This document shows positions 12,701-24,700 of a DNA stretch of 64,000 nt, piece by piece; position 1 is the stretch's first letter, and every line of letters begins with the position of its first letter. The stretch spans positions 24,830,001 to 24,894,000 of the forward strand of contig NC_134025.1 of assembly GCF_964204645.1 (NCBI RefSeq), read 5' to 3'. This DNA comes from Tubulanus polymorphus (Eukaryota; Nemertea; Palaeonemertea; Tubulaniformes; Tubulanidae). The notes below the pieces were generated by a model, which was not told the origin of the DNA, did no database searches, and saw only the letters and a list, made by a program, of their open reading frames with translations. The position numbers were made by a program, and so were the translations under genes.

Positions 12701-15700
12701 TACATCGGATAATTCGTACAGTAGTCGGCGTAAATTGAGAAGCCATTTTGATGATCGACGAAACAATTAGCCACCTTGACCGGGTCAATTTCGCATAGCT
12801 CCAAATTCTCCAGAAATCCACTGCAAATAGAAACGAATATCAGAACCTAGTACTGTAGGGAATAAAAATCGAAGCGTTCATCGAGCAATTCAAATATCTT
12901 TTACCTGTTAAAGTTATGCAATTCTCTTATGTTTCCGAATAATTCCTGTAAGGTTTCGGCCGGGAACAGGTCGTTCCCAGACTCCGTGAAAAAATTCAAA
13001 TATCCCTGAAAAATATGTAGACATCTGACTATCGGTATTCCTTTCTGCAGCAGTAAGTACTACAGTCTAGTTATCGGGTGCCTTCTATCGATCACAAAAT
13101 TCGTTTAATTCTCCTCCACCGACTGCATCAGTTATTAAGAATAGAGAATAAAGGGAGGATATTTTGCTGTGCGCATTTTTCTGTTTGCACTAATGGTTGG
13201 AAGTCATTCCCGGATCTGCAACCGGACTGAAACTAAAAATCAATGATTATAAATTCAATTACTTCGATTATTTCTTGTAAATCTCTGACGTAGGTGCGTT
13301 CAGTGTCCAGCACTTCAGCGACCACTCGGTCCATGATACTCTGCGTTGATTCGGAGTTTTCGAGTTTCTGCGGCGAGACGAGTATCGAATCGGATTCGTC
13401 GAGTAGCGCCGCATCTTCATTTTGTCCTTCGAGTAAATCATCGTCGGATTGCATGTCCTCGAAAGATTCGCAATCTTTCCGTTCAAACGGAGGCGACAGT
13501 TGACATCTGGAACTGGGATCACCTGAAAATAATCATCACAGTTATTACGACACCCAGCTATTGATATTTGATGTAGGTTCCCTTCCATTAGATAAGTGTG
13601 TCATATTTACACGATAGTATTGCATTAATGCATATATTCCCTCCTATAAATTTTGACTTTGGCCTTATGTACATGATTCATGTGCAAAGTGTTCCATACA
13701 TATTGTCCAGGTATAATAACTTTGATGGGATAGATCTCCAGGATGGTTTTAATCATAAGATAATGCAGCAAAGTGATAATAATGCTAAATGGGCATTTTC
13801 CCTATCAAATTCACACCTGAGTAATGAATGGTGGCCACCCTAACTAGAGACAGCCAACTGATTAGGTACAGATGGAATATATGTGGACTTTCCAGGGGGT
13901 GATGGTGACAATAAGGTTATGGGTACCTAACGTAGAAACCATATATCTGAGTAATAGCTGATGTTAGCTTGTTGGTGATATGATGATATTGCTTGGAGTG
14001 ATTTACCACTTGGAGTAATCATTCAGATGATAACTCCAAGGTTGACGTTTAAGTGGAAAAAGGCACTAATGAATGATTAGGGAGTCCATACTCCTCTATA
14101 TTCACCCATAATAGTAACAAGTTTGGTATAACCATGGACCCTTAGAGTCCACGGTATAACACATCTGATATGACAACCAGGCAACTTCTTTTTTCAGAAG
14201 CAGCTGGATGTGTGTTCTTTTACACTTTACAAGTGTTTCAAAAGAAAACAGAAACAGTTGAAAACAAACCCGCAGTAGTGTTTGTAAGTGGGTCAGCTCT
14301 AGTGCTGCGGTTACTCCGTTACAGCAGCGGATCCATTTTTTATTCTTCATAAAATTCTGGTAAACACTTCATCTCGAATAATGCTCCTCGATCAAATAAC
14401 GTTACGTCGTCAAATCCCGGCCATGAATGCGGGAAAATTGATGGCCCACATTTCCAGGGCAGTATTGAATGAACTTGACTATGCAAAGGAAGTTTTTTTT
14501 ATTTGATATTCCTAATTTTCCATATTGTCTGTCTGTATATAGACATAGACACACATACACACTTATCAGGAGAAATCAAAACAAAGAATTGACACTTGTC
14601 ACATTTTGTATCGAAAAATAAATATCAACACGATTTAGTACTTGATATAGGAAATAAAGAATTCAGCTCTGCCAAATGGTTGTCAAGACCTCGAGATCTC
14701 GGATATTTGTGATTTTATGATGAGGTCTGTGATATATTACTGGAATAGTATTGATTGAATATCAAGTCTACTACAACATAATCAATATTGCATAAATGCA
14801 TGAAGCTGATGAACGATAGATATATTTCCGGCAAAGGATGAACATTTTCAATGAGTTTCTTCTTCAGAAATATATTCATCATTCGTCGAGCATGGTTTCC
14901 CTCACTGTTCCCTTACTTGTTTGAATAAAAAATATCCCCCGACTATTCCCCCAATTTCCAGGTAAGTGACGCCACTGTGGTCCTTCATCGAGCATAGTTC
15001 GAAGATCGAGAGTAAACCGAAAAAGTGAACCTACCTGCCATTTTCTTGCATGACGATCGATTGAGCGACGATGTGGAAGAAGTCGACGAAGAAGTCGAAC
15101 TGATACTCAGAGGACGCTTCGCCGTGCTAACTAACGCGACCGCTGGATCTGTGACCTTCACCGGTGACGGGACGCTGACTTTACTCGACAAAGATTCACC
15201 ATTAGTCCGTGTCGTCGTCGTCGTTGTCGAGGACGACGGTTTTATCAGAGCCGAAGACGTCGAAGTTAACACACCCGTTTCACTCATATTCCGATTTTCG
15301 ACCAAACATAAATCCGCATTATAATTCGCAGGCGCCCGAGACAGAAATGAGCTGTTATCCGGCGGCGGCGGCGGAGGAGGCGAGTTTTTTATTCCATGGT
15401 TGTGATTGTGTAATCCGTAGTCATCGTACAAAGTCAGCAGGGAAGGAGCCAAATCAACTGAGGAACCTGTAATTAGAGAAAAAGCTTTTGTTAACAATCT
15501 TCAGTCAATAACGATAAGATGTATTTTTTCCAACGATCCACCTGTCCAAATATGTCTCAACTGCGGCCATCATCGAGACTCATTGTTCTTATTTGAGACA
15601 GGCCAGTAGCTTCACTGTGATGCTTTATGTAAACTGGTGTTTAAATACAAATTCAATTGTCCACCAAGATATTCAAACACTGAGGCCGGGTGCACAGCCA

Positions 15701-18700
15701 TTTTTCGATTTGCTGTACCCTGCCCCGATTAACGGCGAGCATCTTGTTAGAGAAACCGGGCAAATTACGGCGCAGAACATCGTACGCACTGCTTCCAATG
15801 AACCTACATATATCCTACTGATAAAGAAGAAAAAATTCTTCATCGATATTGATTTAGAATACCGAAAACAAAACCCCACGGTGTCGATCACAAAGAGCGA
15901 TTGATGGAAAAAATACCTTGTTTCCATGCCAGCAAACAACTGCAACATGAGCATTCCATTTTTACACAACAGCCTACGATTACATTTGGGACAAATACAA
16001 GCCAATTTTTGCCCACGGACTTTGAGCCTTCACCGGTACTATAACGTGCTGGCTCAGAATCATCCCCAGGGGAGAATTCTAAAAGCATTTTATAGAATCG
16101 GGATGATAATCTTACCATTTCAAATATAGAGGATGAAATTCTAAACTCGTCGTTCGTAAAAGAACCGAACCAAATGTTAATCCAATAATTAGTGACGTGA
16201 ACTCACAAATGTAATCACATAATGAGCTGTTCTCGGTGAAGAAAAATTTTCATCCGAATTTGACATCCGAGCATTTAATGCGCAACAGATGAAAAATGGT
16301 GCATCAGAGGCTCATGGTTTAGTATTGGTTGGCGATGACGCATAGCTTTAATGGACTCGGGGTGCTTTCAATGTAGTCTTTTAGTTATATTTGTTGAACG
16401 TGGTGAAGCTAACAGTTTGAACAACATATATGAACTGGTGTATGGTGACATTTGCCTCATGTCAAGTTAGAATTATAGCGTATGTTTTGGGAAATGAAAG
16501 CTGTGATGATAAGATAAACTGCAATGTGGCATTATAAAAACTAATGCCCTGTTCATGATAAATCTGGCAACAGAAACTATGGTAAATGTCAGGGGGTGCA
16601 GTGTTCTCCAAATGCTAGAATCTTAAACAGCTGCATTCATTATTAGGTGTATGACATCATGGCTGCTGAAGTAGCACGGATATTAATCCCCCAAAAAAAT
16701 ATAGAAAATTAAGCTTAATTTTGGTGTAATCTTCTTTTTCAAACATTAGCTCAATACATTTCAAAGCAATTATCAGCAATTATACAATATTGACACCCAC
16801 TCTGTTAAGGGGCAGAAGATATTCTGTAATGGGTGGCTTATTTTCAGAGGGGTGGATGTGAAAATGAAAGGGCTAGCCATCACGTGGGTTCTATGGAAGT
16901 TGAGGGCCAAATGGAAAAATACTATTGGTTACATCTTTAAGCAACCTTTCAGACTACCAGAAGTAGTAAGAAGCAGTGCCATCAATACGATTAATCACAG
17001 CAATCAATTGTGTAAATTCGAACAGGATTCACTAATAACAATTACTAACCACAGACTTCTAGATGAAGAAGTCGGCACAAATGTAGATAAGACATTCGCA
17101 TTCACAAATAAATCCTGACAAGTTACAGACATCTCAGACTATTTGCCCCAATAATTACAGGGACTAATGCACATATCGCCATGAAATATCATTATTAAAA
17201 CAAAGAGAACAGTGTCTGAATATGAGACTCTCAATTTTGAAGTCCCCTGCTGGTTTATATTAAATGCCAATACTGCAATAGATGAAAGCAGATACTGTGA
17301 TTAAACTAATTACTCATGTAACATTACACTGAACACGAGTAGGGGACCTACTCTAGTCGGAGGCATACGAGTTCTAAGCAGAATTCAGAAGACTAAACAA
17401 AAACAACTTTTAAAAAAAATAAAAAGTGAATCATCCGGCAGAACAGAGATAACGGGGACATTTTACATTTGAAATTATTATTACCCGCACTCCTGAAAAT
17501 CACTACTGATGCATCACGAACACAAAGCCTCATAAATTTCCAGCCGAGAAATTAACATTCATTTATCTGTAGAATCACGGTTAATGACTGACGATGCGCT
17601 GACGGACTCCAGGCGAAATTACCTAAATCATTTGATAGACAAAAAATTCTGACGAACAACTATCAATTATCAAGCGAGCACGGACGAAGTTCAGCGGCAC
17701 AGTTAATGTGACCAGGTCACGACAAGTTGAGTTAAAAGTTCTCGATATTTTGGCCACACACGATCACAGACCTGAGTTACCTACAGGGTACTTGCTCCAC
17801 TATGATTCAATGGATTTTCAAATGGGATGAGAATCTCAACATACATCTACAAGATGTGTGAGGAAGCCAAGAACAAGTGATTCGTCACACCTGCAAATAA
17901 CACTCATTCAGTGTATACATTTGCAATGCATTATAGGAACTTTCCCAGAAAATCGCCACCACTCTTTGAAAGAGAACATAAAGGTCGATTTAAGAAAAGA
18001 AAAAATACAAATTCTAGCAACCACGGTAAACGGCACCTGGATGGCGTCTAACGTTATTCTTACACAGTACTTTGTAACCACAAATTCATAATGGCTGCCA
18101 TAATTCGAGCTACATACACGAAAACCCGAGGAAAATGTAATCTTTCAATACGATCTGGAGCCACAAATCTGAGACGATCGCATGCATTAATCAGAAATGC
18201 ATTTACAAAATTAGCGAGACAAAGAAATATTCCGGTTTGAAGTAAGATTACCTTGAATGTATCTAATCCCGAGCCTAAAGCAGCTTCCATACGCACCATG
18301 CACTCCTCCTTACACTGTAGATGTGTGCAGCTGTACGCAGACAACTCAGAATCTGGCTGCTGCTGCTCACAGCGGGGATGAGAAAATCAATAGCAACGTT
18401 GCTGCTGCTAGTGCTATGTGTATTATACCTTTTTCCAAGCCCCGAAGCCCCAGACTCCATCTCATTACAAAATATAGAGCATTAACCCGTTCATAGCTGA
18501 ATCACTCGAAAAGACGTGCCCCGAAAATGCAGCGTCATGACTCCCGGAATAAAAGGAGATGGAAATAAGGTCACAACGATAAATTCTAAAATAGGAAAGA
18601 ATGAAAAAGTTTCAAAACACGCGATCGCGATATTTTATGAGATTTTAGTTACCGGAAAGAGATAACAATATAAACATACTATTTCGCTGTCAAATGAAGT

Positions 18701-21700
18701 TATAGTTGCGATATATAATATTGATAAATTGGGCATTATGCAACGGTTGGCGAAAATTACCCATTTTTGATAATAGACCGGGGTAATGCATAAAACCATT
18801 ATCATAAAATTACATAGAGGATACAGACCGAGTGACAGACCATGTTAAAAAAAATGAAACGACTGTATATACTCAGTGCAACCAATAGGCAAAAAAGACT
18901 GAAAGGGCTACGAGAAATTACCGTAGTTTATCAATGTTACCATGGAAATACTGTCAAATATCACTACAGTTTAAGGTAATAAGAGTCAAGAGCCTCCAGC
19001 GGCAAGTTTCATTAATATCTTAACTCTAGGCCCAGTTCCAGTGTTACAGACACGATCAGCCTTTATCCCTAGACTATCCCTACATATCAGGGTATCGTAA
19101 AGATGGTTTTTACGCCAAAATTATAGATTTTCTTTTCACAGATATACATTAATCAGGCAAAAAGAAATTTTCTCATCAATCAACACCATTTCTAATTGCT
19201 CAACAACGTCTCGTTAACCTAAAACAACAGACGATTTTTATAGAAAGAAAGAATGTTAATGAAAAAAACAAATCAAGTCTCATGAGAAAGCTCAAAGAGA
19301 ATTTCGTAATTTGTATGCGAATGTATACATTGAAAGGCAAATTAACGAAGAATCAAAAAAGCATAAATATTCCTGTGTTAGTTTAAGAATGTTATTGAGT
19401 ATCAAGATGAACGTAGACAATCTCCGAAATATAAAACTAATTTTGTGAAAACACATAGGAGCTAACTGAAGTTCACTAAGTACTTGGTGATATCTTTTTG
19501 ATTAAAAGTCCTAGGTTTTTAGGGCAAGACTGATGGAGAAAAAATCCAGATACACTTATCACAACATGTGCAGAGTTTTGTCAGAAAAAAAGTTGATGTG
19601 CCAATCATGCATTTAGATTTCGAACAAAAACCCTGCATCTAAAAAAAGCAACGCACGGAAGGTCAGAAAAGAAAAATTGAGGTCGTTACCTCAATCTTAG
19701 AGAAGTTCAACTGCTTTTGTGACAGGATGCGAAGCCAGACAGCAAGGCAGAATGTTGTAAGTGTTTGAAAGGGCAATCTTTCACCATGGTGATATACTAA
19801 ACACCGAAACCATGAACCCAAAAACTGAGGTCCTAGTTTCTAAGAACTCTTGAAGTTATGAGATGAAATCCATCATTATATCTTTTTCGAAGATGTAGTT
19901 GGCTCCACAATAAGGACATTTCATAGCTCTGCTGATGGACTGAGTTTATACAGGAATCAGAAGCCCAATTCCAGAATGCAAGAGCTGGAACGCTTTTAGC
20001 TAAAGGTGTTCAGACAAGTGACAGATGGCCTATCTCAGAAACTATTCTATCAAGGGACACCGCTTCTTACTAAATGCTAAACGCGCGGTGCTGAAACTAA
20101 TTGCCCGTTACAAAAAGTTAATAATTGACTGCTGTGAGTAGAATCGATCATACCAACGTATTACGTAAACGTAATCCAGCGCAAACTACAAAAATACCAT
20201 TAATCTTTTAAGTAGGTATTTACTAAAATAAGTATACAGCATGAATAAAAAAAGTGGATTAACCGCATAAAATGATGAATACCATACATATCATATTGTC
20301 ATACACCTAATGTATCTATACATGAAAACAATAGGAATAAAACTGCCAAAGTTAAAAATCATTTCAAAATATTTCGACTTTTCACTGACCAAAATCTTAT
20401 TGCATGAAACAAAAAGAATTTTTGAAACCAATTATTGTATTGTATTTCGTTTGCTATCATCGGTTTATGGAATAAAAGAAATTCATACCAAAGAATTCCT
20501 CCCATCGTAAGGCTCCAGGAACGAATGCGTTATCCTCAGGCGAATTATCCATCTTCATATTTCATATATGTACATCACGATTTAGCAAAAAGTTTCATTT
20601 CTTAAAACAATCGTGCGAAAATAAACACGACGATACCGCAGCGTTTATCCATGGGTGAACGTTAGTTGTCGAAGAGTTTGCGCGAAGTTATGAGATCCGC
20701 GCGGTGAGTGAAACTGACTCTCCTGTATAGTCGAGCAATTATTAGATCGAGTAAAAATAAATCCCACTTCGTATCACTTCAAAGTGTTTTATGCAACAAA
20801 GCCGAGGATATTACTGCCTATTTTCAGGTCATATACGAGCGACTATCAAAGTGCCAATCAAGGTTAAACATCCCTCCCACTTAATAGCCCTGCAACAGCG
20901 TCTATTTCCTGATTTGGCAGTAACCTTATCCCGACTAATCCAACTTCCTGACGAACATATCGTGCCGGACAGAGCTCTCGAGGAGGAGGCATGATCCGAT
21001 GAGGATGGTCTTTACCGCTTCCGTAAGACCGCAAATAAATGATTCAGATCGTAACGCGAAATACCGATGCTTATATTGTGACAATCCGGGCTAACACTGA
21101 CTGACCTACCTACACTGTCAGCAGCAGTACTGTGCACACATTTCTCTGTCAGTGGGGCAAAGCCTGCAGTGAATGACATCACTAATATTTATAGCCATCT
21201 GACAATTCGTCCGATGATGTCAACGAATAATGATCTCAGATACTATTGTTTTGATAATCCAGCGACGACTCCAATCTTCAACTGAATGACACAATTTTGA
21301 ATCTCCACAGTCCACGGTGAAAATGAATCACACAACAAACAAACTTTCCAGAGGTAGATAGATCCCTCTGACTGCAGCACCTCTGAATAGAACAGCTGGT
21401 GAACGCTGAAATTATGTTACTTTCATATCCCCAGAGAGAAGAGAGATTGAGGTGGTTGTAATATACTGGTTTCTATCCTCAGCGTTACAGACCACTTCGA
21501 ATTTCTCTCAAGTAAAAACTCTGGCGTAGATACACTTGAAGAGCTCAATTAAAGGTGGTACAACATCAACGTGTGATGAACTGAGCGAGCATTGAATCGC
21601 AAGAAAAAGCGTTCCTGACAACAAGTATATGATATAAGAATAATTGCCATCATTATTCTACATAACATCCAATGATATTTTTTCTTCGCCTTTGCACCGA

Positions 21701-24700
21701 GGAAGTAAATAAATAACGCACAGATAGCAGATCAACGCGAGAACAATAGTGTATCGAGCTAAGTTGATATACAGATGAGCCCGATGTAGGTACTTCGTCT
21801 GGATTGGAAGATGATAAAACATTATCGGAAAAATGTACGCAAAGGATAAAGCCTATTGGCCAAAACAACGAGCATGCACTAAGAATATATTGACCAAATT
21901 GTCTTGATATACATGGATACCATGAACTGACCAATTTGAATAGAAATCAGGACAACCGTATTTACGAATTTTGAGATTATAAACAATGTAGCAATGATGA
22001 TTTTATCATCTGCTGCTGAGTCTGAGTTCTGAATTTCCTTTGTTACGAATTCTGGAATTTCACGATCTCAGAGATATGACAATAGTGCGGCGCATAATGG
22101 GACTCTTCAACTGCATACATGCGATATTCCAAATCGATATTCTCAAACTCACACACATGTGCACATAAAACTCCCGGTACTGACAATCCTGACAATGAGA
22201 TCAAGTGATTGTTATGCTTATGAGCTGTGAGTTCATACTCGCAATAATGTTTAGATTCTTTGAGTTGTTTTGTACGTAACGCGAACACATCTGCATATAG
22301 TAAAAACATCGATATTTTTTACAAATTCATTACGTGTAGACGCAGCACTTGTTCTACACGTAACAACGTTTTGTTCGATCAATTGTCTATGAATATCTCA
22401 CATAATCTCGAATAATGTAAATACTGCCATGAAAGTTTCAGCCACAATTGATCAAGGGATAAAACATTTTCAGCATCACCACCGCTCCTCGAAAAAATTA
22501 TACTTTACAATCCATTTATAAAAGTGATTGGTTTCAAAACACATAGTGAAGCATGAAGTTAAAGACCAAAGCAATTGAGTGACTTCTTTTGACCAACTTC
22601 TTTATTGGGCCTACAATTCATTGGTTTCATTGACATCCTAAATATCGAGATCCTGGTAGGCGGGTCAGAAAATAACTTTTCGTAATTACCTTTTGTTCAT
22701 GAATATACACTGACACTGATAATCCTGAGAAAATGAAGTTTTAGTAAGACAGTTTCGACATCAAGTAGTTAGCTATAGCCTACTACTGACTGACCACAAC
22801 AAACATCACTCAATCTGTTACCTATAGTCCATCTGTTCATATGATGTTCTATCCCTGACCACTTCAATATTTCACAAAGCTATCATTGTGCCCGGGAACA
22901 TTTGTGGACTTTGCTTGACCTGCACCTACCTTTTCCAAATGAACAAAACCTCTTCAGATGGATTTATGGTAACATTTAAGGCGCATTTAAGTTTGGGAGA
23001 TTCATCTCTTTTGTGTTCAAAATCACAGAAGCAAGCAGACTAAAGGCACAAATAAAACCTCAGACACCTTTGACTTGTAAATAGGAAGCCTTGACCCAAA
23101 GTAAAAATGGTAATGTCTGTCTAGAGGTGAAAACCAATTACGTATGATTAGGTACTACTTACACCTAAACTCTTTAGGAAGAGAACAATTACATGAAGTG
23201 AAAAATGTAGAATTCTACAATTCTCAACAATAGGAGCACCATTATATGCCTTATACCCCTTAAACAAGGTCTCAACTCTTTCCAAATGTATCTGCTGGCA
23301 TTTTCTGAACACTATATCTATAAGAAATACCCTGTGTAAACTGCATAACCCATGAATGGGCCTCAAAGGGCAAAGGCAGCTCTGATGAGAACCAGGCCAC
23401 AATTTCACAAACTATTCTTAGCTCAAAAATCTTCGTAGGAAAATAAACAATGGAAATGCATTTCATAAAAAACTGTCATTTGCGAAAAGTACTTCCTTGT
23501 TTAGTTAGGAAATATTGTAAAGATCAAATAGCCCTTTATAATCCTAGTTATAAACCACATCAATGCCTAATTCAAATAAACTACAAATCCAAACTTCTTC
23601 CAATGCAAATATTGAGCATTGAGTACATTGGATGAATCAGCTGACCAATTATACAATGTATTCCGATACTTCCTCGAATGAATTCTGATTTCCCTGAAAA
23701 ATGAATACCGCAATACCAACATGACCTTACATTGATTGTTACATGTAGAAACAAGAGACTAACTAAATAAATATCTCAATACATTTATGAAGCCTTTTTA
23801 GCAGATAACAATTACTATTCTCATTCAATCAACTTCTCTTGAACTTTTTGGCGATATAAAGATCATTCTATATCGTCATCGTCCCTGTAAATGGAGAGCA
23901 ACAATTCTAATTTCAGGTTATCCATGGACTCTTAGAATCCATGGTTCATCTTACTGAAATATGTAGGCCTTTTACAGCGGGTGAAACTGTCATTGGGTTA
24001 AATTCATGCAGCATTGTTAAAAACCCATCAAAAACCTATCAACAAACCAGCCACAAAAACCACACCATATTTTCTTTTTGCTGCACTTCACGCATTTAAA
24101 AACCTCAAGTTTGGTTTAAGTTTATGAAGGATTGGTTTTGGTGTAAATATAAAAGGGTTCGTGAGTCATAAGTTGAAGAGAGATCGAGTGAGTGAAGGTA
24201 AAGCCTACTCATCACTGTTTTCGACTTTACATGTGCTAAACTGCTTTTACGACTTGTTAAATCCACATTGAAACCAGACATATGATCAATATCTGAAACC
24301 GTAAATGATTTATGAAAACATCCATCTTGATTGCGAACGCCATACTCTCAAATAAGTGATTTTGAATAGTTGAATTCTCAGAAACTAGCCGACCGTAAAA
24401 GTAATCCATTAGTTAGAGAAAGTACCTGTACTTTTGACTCGAATCTGAACTGGTGAAAATCAGCTAATTACGTCTAGAACATATACATACTCACAGAGAA
24501 CGCTACTGCAGAACTGTTAGTAGGAACTTATTTTAGGGTTTCCATTACTATCACAACCAAACCGCAGGTAAAACTAGAAGTGTTTTGTTAAAAAAAAGCT
24601 AATTTCTATGTGTAGAACATGACTAATACACGTGTTTTACTAAATGCAAAAACTACACTAAGTCATTTCTATAAACCGCACTAGAAATTAGGAGATGATT

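Larger units (their letters stand above)
13523..15034 (-). other. PLEKHG intron with palindromic repeat motifs
   Basis: Intron just before the DH exon. It contains a 32-bp imperfect palindrome at 14009-14040 and another palindromic stretch around 14125-14158, both with relatives elsewhere in the window (36549-36577 and 23922-23944). Nothing coding was seen. Confidence 0.5.

Noticed and set aside
18252-18460. Minus-strand ORF starting [15 protein letters not shown] as a further PLEKHG first exon
   Set aside because: Its donor is in phase 0, while the next exon (15035-15466) needs phase 1; joining them runs into a stop after ten codons.
20791-20994. Plus-strand ORF after a good acceptor (ttttcag|GTCATATAC), possible terminal exon of an antisense gene
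   Set aside because: No upstream exon in the required phase, no recognisable homology, and a 55-codon open frame is not improbable by chance.
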